Below the pieces are notes generated by a model. It was not told the origin of the DNA, ran no database searches, and saw only the letters and a list, made by a program, of their open reading frames with translations. From JAMXLO01 sp963819855 (GTDB lineage: Bacteria; Pseudomonadota; Alphaproteobacteria; Acetobacterales; Acetobacteraceae): a DNA stretch of 64,000 bases. A program made the translations under genes and the position numbers. The stretch spans positions 62,001-126,000 of the forward strand of contig CAWFYC010000025.1 of the NCBI GenBank assembly GCA_963819855.1, written 5' to 3'. Of this stretch, positions 37,197 through 45,842 are shown in pieces (the first letter of the stretch is position 1; every line of letters starts with the position of its first letter).

Positions 37197-38651
37197 TCAA
37201 TCCGCCGCCCCACGCACCGGTTGCGCCGATGCCGATCGTCGCCCGGTCAGCTCATCACCCGCATTGCGCGGCATCCACAGCGCAATCGGCGCGGCAAGCA
37301 GCGTGAACATCGCCACCACCAGGAACGCGTGGCTGAAATCGATCGGCTGCGGCGCGGCGTGCCCGGCCATCGCCATCGAGATCTCCAGCGACACCGCGCC
37401 GGCCGAGATGCCGATCGTGGCGGCAAGCTGCTGGCAGGTGACATACAGGCTGGTTGCCGAACTCATGCGCGAGCGCGGCACGTCGCCATAGGCGAGCGTG
37501 TTGTAGGCGGTGAACTGCAGCGAGCGGAAGAAGCCACCGATCAGCAGCGCGGCATAGATTGCCGCCGCCGGCCAGGTGGGGCGGAACGCGGCGCAGATCC
37601 CGATCATCACCGCCGAGATCACGCCGTTCCACACCAGCGTGTCGCGAAAGCCGAACAGGCGCAGCGTGTGCTGTGTAGCGGGCTTCATCACCAGCGCGCC
37701 GGCTGAACTGGCGAAGGTGATCAGTCCGCTCTGCACCGCCGATTTGCCGAAGCCCACCTGCAGCATCATTGGCAGCAGGAACGGGATGGCGCCGATGCCG
37801 GTGCGGAACAGCATCATCGCCGACAGCGCGACGCCGAAGCACGGCAGGCGCATCAGCGACAGGTCGAGCAACGGTGCCGGATGCTTCCGGGCATGCAGCA
37901 GGTAACCGACGATGGCGACCACGCCGATGCCGATCATCGCCTCGGTGGTGCTGCGTGGCACGACGCCGCGACCGGCAGTCTCCAAACCGAACATCAGGCT
38001 GGCAAGTGCGATACCGCACAGCAGCAGCCCGATGCCGTCGAACCGGCCACGCGGCGGTTCGCGCACGTCCTCGACGAACAGGCTGACCAGCACGATGCCG
38101 AGGATACCGATCGGGATGTTGATGTCGAAGATCCATCGCCAGGAGAAATAGGTGACGATGAAACCGCCGACCGGCGGCCCCAGTACCGGCCCGAGCAGTG
38201 CCGGCACGGTCAGCCACGCCATTGCCGCCACCAGTTCCTGCTTCGCCGCGGTGCGCAGCAGCACGAGGCGCCCCACCGGCACCATCATCGCGCCACCGGC
38301 GCCTTGCAGGACGCGCGAAGCAACCAGGAACGCCAGGCTGTCGGATCGGCCGCACAGCACCGAGCCGATGGTGAACACCGCGATCGCAAGACGGAACACT
38401 GTGCGCGCGCCGTAGCGATCGGCAACCCAGCCACTGGCAGGAATGAACACCGCCAGCGACAGCAGATAGGAGGTAAGTGCCACGTTCATATGCACCGGAT
38501 CGGCGCCGAATGCCTTCGCCATGGTGGGCAGCGCGGTGGCGATCACGGTGGAATCGAGATTCTGCATGAACATCGCACAGGCTACGATCACCGCGGTCAG
38601 TCGGGTGCGGCTGCTGGTGCGAAGTCGGGGCGAGGGGACTGAGTCCGTCAT
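37197..38651 (-). CDS. DHA2 family MFS drug/proton antiporter (EmrB/QacA type)
   Basis: A 484-residue transporter with 14 predicted helices. Signatures are MFMQNLDSTVIATALPTMAK (motif D1), SGWVADRYGARTVFRLAIAV (motif A), SRVLQGAGGAMMVPVGRLVL (motif B) and PALLGPVLGPPVGGFIV (motif C), all typical of DHA2 exporters. It probably expels a toxic or unwanted compound. No HlyD-type partner is adjacent. It lies directly upstream of uxuA on the same strand, so it may instead handle a uronate-related compound. Confidence 0.92.
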   Translation of the reverse strand: MTDSVPSPRLRTSSRTRLTAVIVACAMFMQNLDSTVIATALPTMAKAFGADPVHMNVALTSYLLSLAVFIPASGWVADRYGARTVFRLAIAVFTIGSVLCGRSDSLAFLVASRVLQGAGGAMMVPVGRLVLLRTAAKQELVAAMAWLTVPALLGPVLGPPVGGFIVTYFSWRWIFDINIPIGILGIVLVSLFVEDVREPPRGRFDGIGLLLCGIALASLMFGLETAGRGVVPRSTTEAMIGIGVVAIVGYLLHARKHPAPLLDLSLMRLPCFGVALSAMMLFRTGIGAIPFLLPMMLQVGFGKSAVQSGLITFASSAGALVMKPATQHTLRLFGFRDTLVWNGVISAVMIGICAAFRPTWPAAAIYAALLIGGFFRSLQFTAYNTLAYGDVPRSRMSSATSLYVTCQQLAATIGISAGAVSLEISMAMAGHAAPQPIDFSHAFLVVAMFTLLAAPIALWMPRNAGDELTGRRSASAQPVRGAAD

Positions 38652-38724
38652 CGATCAACGGTCAGTAGCACCGCTTGCTGCATCTGGCCATTGACGGGAA
38701 CGGCAAATGCCGGCGCGATGATCC

Positions 38725-39696
38725 TTACGGCAGCAGCACAGTACTCCCCGTGGTCTTGCGCGACTCCAGCGCGATATGCGCGGCGGCGGCATCCTTCAAT
38801 GGGAAGGTCTGATTGACCTCGATCTTCACCGCACCTTTCCCCACCACGTCGAACAGATCGGCCGCCGTCTTCTCCAGGTCGGCGCGTTTCGCCGTGTAGG
38901 TGACCAGTGTTGGCCGCGTCAGGTACAGGCTGCCCTTGGCCCCCAATATGCCGATCTCCACTGGCGGCACCGGGCCTGACGCATTGCCATAGCTCACCAT
39001 CAGCCCGAGCGGTGCCAGGCAGTCGAGGCTGGCGCTCCAGGTGTCCTTGCCGACACTGTCATACACCACCGGCACCATCGCTCCGCTGGTGATCCGTTTC
39101 ACCTCGGCCGCCAGGTTGCCATGGCCTATCACCGTATGCGCGGCACCGTGGGCGCGGGCGAGTTCCGCCTTTTGTTCGGTCGAGACGACGCCGATCACCG
39201 TGGCGCCGATGTGCTTCGCCCACTGGCAGAGGATCAGCCCGACGCCGCCCGCCGCGGCGTGCACCACGATGGTATCGCCGGACTTCACCGGATAGGTGCT
39301 GCGGACCAGGTACTGCGCGGTCATGCCTTGCAGCATCATCGCCGCGGCGATCTTGAAGTCGATCGCATCGGGCAGTTTCACCAGCCGGTCCGCCGCGATC
39401 ACCCGCTCGGTGGCGTAGCCGCCCAGCGAACCGGCATAGGCGACGCGGTCGCCGGGCTTCACGTTGGTCACGCCGGACCCGACGGCGGTCACCGTTCCGG
39501 CGCCCTCCTGGCCGATGATCAGCGGCATGGTCGGCGCCTTGTACAGGCCGGAACGGAAATACACGTCGATGTAGTTGAGGCCGGCGGCCTCCTGCTTGAG
39601 CAGCGCCTCGCCGGGACATGGTTCGGGGCGGGGAACGTCCTCCCACTTCATCGCTTCGGGACCGCCTGGCGAGTGGATGCGGATGGCCTTGATCAT
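38725..39696 (-). CDS. Quinone oxidoreductase (zinc-independent MDR)
   Basis: A 323-residue medium-chain reductase of the quinone oxidoreductase (QorA-like) branch: IRIHSPGGPEAMKWEDVPRP, AGLNYIDVYFRSGLYKAP, GQEGAGTVTAVGSGV and the NADPH site VHAAAGGVGLILCQWAKHIG. It reduces quinones using NADPH and lacks zinc-ligand cysteines. ATG 39696 (MIKAIRI) has GGAGAA six bases upstream; another ATG at 39708 overlaps it. It lies 25 bases downstream of ogt on the same strand. Confidence 0.92.
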   Translation of the reverse strand: MIKAIRIHSPGGPEAMKWEDVPRPEPCPGEALLKQEAAGLNYIDVYFRSGLYKAPTMPLIIGQEGAGTVTAVGSGVTNVKPGDRVAYAGSLGGYATERVIAADRLVKLPDAIDFKIAAAMMLQGMTAQYLVRSTYPVKSGDTIVVHAAAGGVGLILCQWAKHIGATVIGVVSTEQKAELARAHGAAHTVIGHGNLAAEVKRITSGAMVPVVYDSVGKDTWSASLDCLAPLGLMVSYGNASGPVPPVEIGILGAKGSLYLTRPTLVTYTAKRADLEKTAADLFDVVGKGAVKIEVNQTFPLKDAAAAHIALESRKTTGSTVLLP

Positions 39697-39721
39697 GCTG
39701 TTCTCCATGCGTCGGGCCGGA

Positions 39722-40201
39722 TCAGGCGGCCGCGAAAGGGATTGGCTGCAACAGCGGCTGCGAGCGCGCTTCAAGCGCCAGCAGCCAACGCTTGGTGGCG
39801 AGACCGGCGCCGCCGGAATACCCGCCGAGATGCGTCGTCGCCACGACCCGGTGGCAAGGGATGATGATCGGGATCGGGTTGTTGGCGTTTGCCTGTCCGA
39901 CCGAGCGCGGACTCCCGCCGGCGGCGTGGGCAATGTCCAGGTAACTGCGCACCGCGCCGAAGGGGATCGCGCAGAGTGCCTGCCATACGCGCTGCTGATA
40001 CGCGGTACCTGTCGGGGCGAGCGGCAGGGCGAACTCGGTCAGCTCCCCATCGAAATACGCGTGCAGTTGTTCGCACGCACGCCGCAGTAGTGGCGTTCCG
40101 GCCTGGACGCTGCCCCAGCCCCAGTCGACAGCGACGATCGCCCCATCCTCTTCCGAGACGGAGATGTCGCCGATCGGGGTGTGGAGCGAAAGCTGCGGCA
40201 C
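39722..40201 (-). CDS. ogt: Methylated-DNA--protein-cysteine methyltransferase
   Basis: A DNA-repair suicide enzyme that removes alkyl groups from O6-alkylguanine. The active cysteine is in IPIIIPCHRVVATTHLGGYS, with the helix-turn-helix GTAYQQRVWQALCAIPFGAV just before. GTG 40201 (VPQLSLHTPIGDISVSEEDG) gives 159 residues, the normal size; upstream in-frame codons run into the divergent SEC-C gene and are not protein-like. No strong ribosome site marks the start. Confidence 0.9.
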   Translation of the reverse strand: MPQLSLHTPIGDISVSEEDGAIVAVDWGWGSVQAGTPLLRRACEQLHAYFDGELTEFALPLAPTGTAYQQRVWQALCAIPFGAVRSYLDIAHAAGGSPRSVGQANANNPIPIIIPCHRVVATTHLGGYSGGAGLATKRWLLALEARSQPLLQPIPFAAA

Positions 40202-40268
40202 GGCGGCAAATGGCAGCGCCGGGTCGCGGCGACTGTCAAGGGAGGGGTGGCTGACGTAACCTGACGCC

Positions 40269-41678
40269 GTGACCCACGATGACATCCGAGTCGCGCTGGA
40301 AACCTCCGTTGGCGTGCCGGAAGAGGCGATGCGGGCGGCAGTGCGGGAGCCCGCCGCACTGGCACCCGCCGTCATTGCGGTGGCGCACAGCATGGCGGAT
40401 GGTCGGCTGCCACTGCCGCACGAGGCGAATCTGCTGCGCTTCGGACTTCATGCACTGGCGGCGGCGCGTCACACCAGCGTCTGCCCGGCATTCCTGGCGT
40501 TGCTGCGACGGCCGGGATTCGAGGTGGCGTGGCTGTTCGGCGAAGACCGCGAGACCACGGTCCCGCAGCTTCTGCTCAGCCTGTTCGACGGTGACGATGC
40601 GGCGGTCCGCGGCATGGTCGCCGATTCGCATGTCGACGATGATGTCCGCGCCGGCCTGATGATGGCGCTGGCTCGTCTGGCGATCGAAGACCGCGCGTCG
40701 CGCGAACATGTGCTGGCGCTGCTCGACCGGTTCGATCGCGAGGCGTTGGCGCCGGTCGACAGTTGGGCCTGGTTCGGCTGGCAGGAGGCGATCCTGCTGC
40801 TCGGCGCGACCGACCTGATCGAGCGTGTGCAGCGCGGCTGGGACGCGGGCCGGCTTTCGCTGTCATACCGCGATGTCGACCGGCAGGATTGGATCGAGCA
40901 AACTCGGAAAGCCGCGGAGTATCCGGCCGACCCGGAGCGCTTCGCAGCCAACCAGCTATTGCCGATCGACGATCCGATCGTGAGCGTCGGTTGGTCCGCC
41001 GATCCGCCGAGTGGCCCGGGCGAGGCGCCCACTGGCGACGAACTCGGTTGGCTGGACACCGCGCTGATGCGCACGATGTCCGCGAAGAACCTGCCCCTGG
41101 AGGAGGCGGACGGGTTGCTCACCGCGCTCGCCGCCGGTCCGGTCCGGGTGCCGGCCGCGGAGTACCTGGCGGAAATCCTGCTGGCCGATGGAGAGATGGC
41201 AGGATTCGATTCGCCTGAGCACAAGGCGCTGGCGGTCGACCTGCTCACGCGGCACCACGACGCGGTGGAACGCGACCTGGCGGCGGACAAGTCGCCGAAC
41301 CCATGGGTATACGATATCGGCGGCGACTACCGCGGCGCACTGTGGGCGCGGGGCTACCTGCGAGGCGTCGACTTGCGCGAGGCGGACTGGGAGCCGGTGG
41401 CACGCGACAGGCGGCTCGCCAACGCTCTGGTGGCTCCACTGGTCGTGATGCTGCCCGACCCGGAGCATCCGGGAAGAAGCCCACTTTCGCGCCAGCAACG
41501 CTTCGACCTGATTCGCGCCCTTCCAGACATTGCTCTGGCGACAAAGGCGTACTGGCAGGGCCGCTGGCATCAGTTGCTCGACACACCGGTGCAGCGCACA
41601 GCGAAGATCGGCCGGAACGACTTGTGCCCATGTCAATCGGGGAAGAAATACAAGCGGTGTTGTGGAGCGGCGGCATGA
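40269..41678 (+). CDS. DUF1186/UPF0149-like protein with C-terminal SEC-C motif
   Basis: A 469-residue cytosolic protein. The N-terminal 200 residues are helical and resemble DUF1186 (FLALLRRPGFEVAWLFGEDR, WFGWQEAILLLGATDLIERV). The middle part (LPLEEADGLLTALAAGPVRV, YLRGVDLREADWEPV) matches the UPF0149/YecA helical domain. The last 21 residues, IGRNDLCPCQSGKKYKRCCG, are the SEC-C zinc motif of SecA and many small proteins. It may bind the ribosome or translocation machinery; function unknown. Its TGA overlaps the ATG of the flavoprotein gene. Confidence 0.82.
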   Translation: MTHDDIRVALETSVGVPEEAMRAAVREPAALAPAVIAVAHSMADGRLPLPHEANLLRFGLHALAAARHTSVCPAFLALLRRPGFEVAWLFGEDRETTVPQLLLSLFDGDDAAVRGMVADSHVDDDVRAGLMMALARLAIEDRASREHVLALLDRFDREALAPVDSWAWFGWQEAILLLGATDLIERVQRGWDAGRLSLSYRDVDRQDWIEQTRKAAEYPADPERFAANQLLPIDDPIVSVGWSADPPSGPGEAPTGDELGWLDTALMRTMSAKNLPLEEADGLLTALAAGPVRVPAAEYLAEILLADGEMAGFDSPEHKALAVDLLTRHHDAVERDLAADKSPNPWVYDIGGDYRGALWARGYLRGVDLREADWEPVARDRRLANALVAPLVVMLPDPEHPGRSPLSRQQRFDLIRALPDIALATKAYWQGRWHQLLDTPVQRTAKIGRNDLCPCQSGKKYKRCCGAAA

Positions 41679-42250
41679 CGGATCCGGACGGTGAGCGCTT
41701 TGACGTGGTCTATCTGGTGCTCAGCGGCACCACGACGGCGGCGCGCTGTCCCGAGCTCCTGCGCGGCCTGGTCGGGCTCGGCTTTGCCACCGTCATCGCG
41801 CTGCCGACCCCGAATGCCTCGCGCACGATCGCGCCGCGCGAACTTGCGGATGTCGCAGGGGCCCAGGTTGTCGAGTCCTACTTCGATCTGGCGATTCGAC
41901 CGCGGCCGCCGCGCGGGGTGGTGCTGTTCGCCCCGTGCAGCTTCAACTCGCTCAACAAGCTGGCACACGGCGTTGCCGACAGCCTTGCTTTGTCCGTGGT
42001 GGCCGAAGCGATCGGGCGGGGCACGCCGGTGATCGTTGCACCATCGCTGAACCAGCCGCTGCTCGACCATCCGCAGGCGCAGGCGTCGCTGCGGACGTTG
42101 CCGACATGGGGCGTGACGATCGTGCCGCCGGTGGATGACGGGCGAGGGACCGCGGCTTGCGCCGTCGGCACAGTTGCTGGACGCGGTCCGGCCGGTTCGT
42201 GCGTTGAAGGTTGCAGCTTATGTAGTTTATCGCCAGGAGCGTTACCATGA
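41675..42250 (+). CDS. Flavoprotein-domain protein, probably frameshifted near its C terminus
   Basis: A Rossmann-like flavoprotein of the PPC-decarboxylase superfamily: RFDVVYLVLSGTTTAARCPE, VVLFAPCSFNSLNKLAHGVA, DSLALSVVAEAIGRGTPVIV and TWGVTIVPPVDDGRG. From about 42147 the reading frame gives an unconvincing Cys-rich tail. In the +1 frame the next codons read GPRLAPSAQLLDAVRPVRAL, which looks like a natural ending of this family, so a one-base insertion near 42147-42150 is likely. Against this, the present stop overlaps the SDR start as ATGA. The start overlaps the SEC-C gene the same way. Confidence 0.7.
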   Translation: MTDPDGERFDVVYLVLSGTTTAARCPELLRGLVGLGFATVIALPTPNASRTIAPRELADVAGAQVVESYFDLAIRPRPPRGVVLFAPCSFNSLNKLAHGVADSLALSVVAEAIGRGTPVIVAPSLNQPLLDHPQAQASLRTLPTWGVTIVPPVDDGRGTAACAVGTVAGRGPAGSCVEGCSLCSLSPGALP

Positions 42251-43041
42251 TGCCGGCCGAATACGATGTCACGGGGAAGGTCGTCTTCATCACGGGAGCC
42301 GGGCGCGGCATCGGCAAGGGTATCGCCCAGGTGCTTGCCGAGGCAGGCGCCGATGTCGCGCTCAATGCGTTGACGCCGAACTATGTCAACGCAACGGCGG
42401 CGGAAATAGCGGCGACGTCCGGACGACGTGTGGTTCCCGTCGTTGCCGATGTCACGAATCCGGACGAGGTGCGGCGCGCGGTTGACAGCGTGCTGGCGAC
42501 GTTCGGGCGCATCGACGTTCTGGTGAATGCGCTGGGTGATTCCATCCGCAAGCCGCTGGTCACGCTTCCTGACAAGGAGGACAGCGGCGTCGGCGTCTCC
42601 GATGCGGAGCTTCGCTTCATCATGGACGTCAACCTGACCGAGGCGCTGCTCTGCACCCGCGCCGTCGGCCCGCATATGCTGGCGCGCCGTTCCGGGAAAG
42701 TGATCAACATCGCATCGTGGACCACGCATTCCGGCGGGCGGGAGATGGTGATCTACACGACGGCGAAGACCGCGCTCGCCGGATTTACCAGGGCGCAGGC
42801 GCTCGAATGGGCGCCCTATGGCGTGCATGTCAACGCGATCGCGCCAGGCCTGTTCCCGGACGTGGTGACCTCTGGCGAGGCGGGCGTGCTGCGGTCCACC
42901 CAACGTGCGGAGCAGACGGTGCCGCTCGGCCGACCGGGACGGTTGCGGGAGGTCGGACTGCTGGCGCTGTATCTCGCGTCGGGCGCGTCGGACTATATGA
43001 CCGGGCAGACCATCCTGCTCGATGGCGGACTGGGACTGTAG
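42247..43041 (+). CDS. SDR family oxidoreductase
   Basis: A 264-residue short-chain dehydrogenase/reductase: cofactor loop TGAGRGIGKGIAQVLAEAG, NALG strand VLVNALGDSIRKP, catalytic Ser region INIASWTTHSGG and YxxxK in VIYTTAKTALAGF, ending with MTGQTILLDGGLGL. Classical SDR length and order. CAGGAG lies seven bases before ATG 42247. It follows the flavoprotein with a four-base overlap. Substrate unknown. Confidence 0.92.
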   Translation: MMPAEYDVTGKVVFITGAGRGIGKGIAQVLAEAGADVALNALTPNYVNATAAEIAATSGRRVVPVVADVTNPDEVRRAVDSVLATFGRIDVLVNALGDSIRKPLVTLPDKEDSGVGVSDAELRFIMDVNLTEALLCTRAVGPHMLARRSGKVINIASWTTHSGGREMVIYTTAKTALAGFTRAQALEWAPYGVHVNAIAPGLFPDVVTSGEAGVLRSTQRAEQTVPLGRPGRLREVGLLALYLASGASDYMTGQTILLDGGLGL

Positions 43042-43061
43042 CGGGGGGACATCGCAGCGAC

Positions 43062-43222
43062 GAACAGGATTAATCAAGGATGGCGTCGTGCTCGGCGGCT
43101 ACCAGGAGGCTGACATCGACTTCGGCGCGGACAATCCCGGTCCGGCCCTGTACCACTGCCATCAGCAGTTGCACATGGACTTTGGCTTCATGGCGCTGTT
43201 CGATTACGTGAGGTCAGGCTGA
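43062..43222 (+). pseudogene. C-terminal remnant of a multicopper oxidase
   Basis: About 50 codons after the SDR gene read IKDGVVLGGYQEADIDFGAD, NPGPALYHCHQQLHMDFGFM and ALFDYV, then a stop. The HCHxxxHxxxxM motif is the type 1/type 3 copper site at the very end of multicopper oxidases. The rest of such a protein (400-500 residues) is missing: the upstream DNA is the SDR gene. A frame from ATG 43022 stays open but joins SDR DNA to the remnant. It is best read as the leftover 3' end of a deleted gene. Confidence 0.8.
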
Positions 43223-43241
43223 CAGTCTCGGAGCTTCTGCC

Positions 43242-44096
43242 ATGCACGCTCGCTTGTCGTCGTCACAGGTAGCACAATACCAGCGTGACGGTTTTTTCTT
43301 TCCGGTGGACTGCCTGACTTCGGAGGAGGTCGGTCACTATCGTGCTCGTCTCGAAGCGTTCGAGCGCGAACAAGGCGACACCTTCGGCAGGCTGCCGAAC
43401 CTGGTGCGGTCCAAGTCGCACCTGCTGTTCACCTGGATGGACGAGTTGGTGCGACACCCAAAGGTGCTCGATGCGGTGGAAAGCGTGATCGGCCCGAATA
43501 TCCTGATCTATCACCTGACCTCCTGGCTCAAGGAACCCAACGATCCGTCGCATGTTTCCTGGCACCAGGACGGCACCTATTTCGGTCTCGATCCGGCCGA
43601 GCAGATCACCGCGTGGATCGCGCTGACGGATTCGACGCCGGAGATGGGGTGCATCAGGCTGCTGCCCGGCAGTCACGTGATCGGCCAGCGGCCGCACAAG
43701 GACACCTTCACGCCCGGCAACCTGCTGTCGCGCGGCCAGACCATCGAGCACAAATTGAATTATGCGAGCCATGTGATGATGCCGCTGAAGGCTGGGCAGA
43801 TCTCGCTGCACCACACCCACATCGTGCATTCCTCTGAGCCGAACCGTACCGACCAGCGGCGCATCGGCATCGGCGTCAGCTACATCCCGCCGCATTGCCG
43901 CCTGATCAACGACGTGCGTGTCACCGCCGCCTTGGTGCGCGGACGCGACGACTACGGACATTTCGATCCGGAACCGAGGCCGACCGGCGACTTCGATGCA
44001 GAGTCGCGCGCTGTGCATGCCGCGGCGGTAGAGCGGTTCTTCGAGTCCAACAAGCTGCTGGCGGCCCGCCGCAGATCGGGCAATGTCGGGATCTGA
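43242..44096 (+). CDS. Phytanoyl-CoA dioxygenase family protein
   Basis: A 284-residue Fe(II)/2-oxoglutarate-type oxygenase. The iron ligands fit HxD in SWHQDGTYFGLDPAEQITAW and the distal His in LHHTHIVHSSEPNRT, with the 2-oxoglutarate arginine likely in DQRRIGIGVSYIP. YQRDGFFFPVDCLTSEEVGH is the usual N terminus and MGCIRLLPGSH the usual core. Such enzymes hydroxylate lipids, alkaloids or antibiotics; the substrate is unknown. Confidence 0.92.
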   Translation: MHARLSSSQVAQYQRDGFFFPVDCLTSEEVGHYRARLEAFEREQGDTFGRLPNLVRSKSHLLFTWMDELVRHPKVLDAVESVIGPNILIYHLTSWLKEPNDPSHVSWHQDGTYFGLDPAEQITAWIALTDSTPEMGCIRLLPGSHVIGQRPHKDTFTPGNLLSRGQTIEHKLNYASHVMMPLKAGQISLHHTHIVHSSEPNRTDQRRIGIGVSYIPPHCRLINDVRVTAALVRGRDDYGHFDPEPRPTGDFDAESRAVHAAAVERFFESNKLLAARRRSGNVGI

Positions 44097-44105
44097 ATTG
44101 ACGAC

Positions 44106-44657
44106 TCAGCCGCACGCGAGACGGGTGGTGCGATAGATCGCGGCGAGGGGAACGGTGAGGTCGATGCTGTCAAGCATCAGGTCACCGTCTTCGATCACCA
44201 TCGATGACGCGGGCCAGCCGCCGTCGGTGCCGCGGCGGAGCAACTCGGCCCGGACCGCCGTGCTGCCGAGGATAAGAAGCTCTCGCAGGCTGGGGATGGT
44301 GGTGAACACCCACACGTTGCGCCACGTGTCCGCGCGGTTGGAGGGCGAGAGCACCTCAGCGATCAGGATCGGATCGCTGACATCGTATTCCTCGGTCTCA
44401 TAGCGGGTGCACGTCACCGCCAGATCGGGAATGCGAAAGTTCTCGCTGGCGCGAACCCGCGGGACGGTGCCGGGTGCTGCAATCACCGTGCACGGGTTGC
44501 CGGCGTCCGCCAGATGATTGCGGATCAGGCTTCCCAGTTCGAGCTGGAGCGAGCCATGGGTTCGGCTGGTGGGCGCCATGGCGATGGGCTCGCCGTCGAC
44601 CAGCTCCCACCGGGTCCCGCCCGGCGCGTCCCAGGCGAGGAACTCGGTCACGGTCAT
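44106..44657 (-). CDS. Uma2 family endonuclease-like protein (DUF820), third copy
   Basis: A 183-residue Uma2/DUF820 protein: MTVTEFLAWDAPGGTRWELV, GEPIAMAPTSRTHGSLQLEL, FRIPDLAVTCTRYETEEYDV and ILIAEVLSPSNRADTWRNVW, with the PD and E residues of the nuclease-like core. ATG 44657 is the best start; a TTG at 44687 would add ten residues. It is distant from the two tandem copies at 12682-13839. Convergent with the dioxygenase gene and divergent from the TRAP operon. Confidence 0.83.
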   Translation of the reverse strand: MTVTEFLAWDAPGGTRWELVDGEPIAMAPTSRTHGSLQLELGSLIRNHLADAGNPCTVIAAPGTVPRVRASENFRIPDLAVTCTRYETEEYDVSDPILIAEVLSPSNRADTWRNVWVFTTIPSLRELLILGSTAVRAELLRRGTDGGWPASSMVIEDGDLMLDSIDLTVPLAAIYRTTRLACG

Positions 44658-44822
44658 TCGGTCAGGCGGCTTCAGCGCGGAAATCAATGGCGCGACCTTA
44701 GTCCAAGCGGCCGGACGCGACCAAGGACCGAATGCGTCGCACAACCAGCGCACGGCGAGGCAACCAGCTTGACTCACTCGCTGCCATCCCGGCACGCTTT
44801 GGCAAAACAGGAGGGGATGCCG

Positions 44823-45842
44823 ATGCAGCGCAACAGGCTGTCGCGTCGCGGTGTGATGGCGGGAGCGGTCGGCATCAGCGCAACCACCATCCTGCACTGG
44901 TCGGCCAACGCCGCGGAGTTCAGCTACAAGCTAGGCTCGTCGTCACCAATGGAACATCCGGCGATGGCGCACCAACAGATCGCCGCCGACCGGATCAAGA
45001 AGGAAACCAACGGGCGCTTCGAGATCACCATCTATCCGAACAGCGTACTCGGCGGCGATACCGCGATGATTGGGCAGCTGATCTCCGGCGCGATGGAGAT
45101 GTACAACCTGCCGATCGACCTGCTGGCGCCGCGCAATCCGGCCTGCGGTATTCCCGGCGTCGGCTTCGCCTTCCCGGACGTCACCCATGCCTGGGCCGCG
45201 ATGGATGGCGAGCTTGGCAACATGCTGCGCGGCCTGGCGGAGCAGATCGGCTTCTATTGCCTGGACAAGGGCTACGACCACGGATTCCGCCAGATCACCA
45301 CGCGCACCAAGCCGATCACCGGTCCGGACGATCTCCGCGGCTTCAAGATCCGACTGCCGGTCGCGCCGTATCTTATCTCGCTGTTCCGCCATCTGGGCTC
45401 CTCGCCGACCGCGATCAACTTCAACGAGGTGTACAGCGCGCTGCAGACCGGCATCGTGGACGGCCAGGAGAACCCCCTGGTACTGATCGACACCGCCAAG
45501 CTGTACGAGGTGCAGAAGTATTGCAGCCTGACCAATCATGTCTGGGCCGGATTCCACACCTCGTTCAACATCGCGGCATGGAAGCGACTGCCGCCGGATC
45601 TGCAGGAGACCGCGCACCGCATCTTCAGCGAGGAGGCGCTGGCGCAGCGGCAGGATTTCGTCACCATGACGACGACCGAGCAGCAGAACCTGACCGGCAA
45701 GGGGATGACGTTCAACGCGCCAGACACCAAGCCGTTCCGCGATGCGCTGGCGAAGAGCGGCTACTACCCGGACATGAAGAAGACCGCCGGCGACAAGGCC
45801 TGGGCATTGCTTGAGAAGTACGTCGGCCCGCTGACGGTATGA
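44823..45842 (+). CDS. TRAP transporter substrate-binding protein (DctP type)
   Basis: A 339-residue periplasmic receptor with a twin-arginine-type signal (LSRRGVMAGAVGISATTILH). The DctP fold is shown by SSSPMEHPAMAHQQIAADRI, RFEITIYPNSVLGGDTAMIG and RGFKIRLPVAPYLISLFRHL, with the carboxylate-binding Arg in KIRLPV and the SALQTGIVDGQENPL motif. ATG 44823 has AGGAGGGG upstream at a good distance. It overlaps the fused membrane subunit by four bases. The ligand is probably a carboxylate. Confidence 0.95.
   Translation: MQRNRLSRRGVMAGAVGISATTILHWSANAAEFSYKLGSSSPMEHPAMAHQQIAADRIKKETNGRFEITIYPNSVLGGDTAMIGQLISGAMEMYNLPIDLLAPRNPACGIPGVGFAFPDVTHAWAAMDGELGNMLRGLAEQIGFYCLDKGYDHGFRQITTRTKPITGPDDLRGFKIRLPVAPYLISLFRHLGSSPTAINFNEVYSALQTGIVDGQENPLVLIDTAKLYEVQKYCSLTNHVWAGFHTSFNIAAWKRLPPDLQETAHRIFSEEALAQRQDFVTMTTTEQQNLTGKGMTFNAPDTKPFRDALAKSGYYPDMKKTAGDKAWALLEKYVGPLTV

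Noticed and set aside
43022..43061. A 66-codon gene beginning inside the SDR 3' end
   Set aside because: The first codons overlap the SDR gene in another frame and do not match multicopper oxidases; only the part from about 43062 is homologous, so it is a remnant rather than an intact gene.
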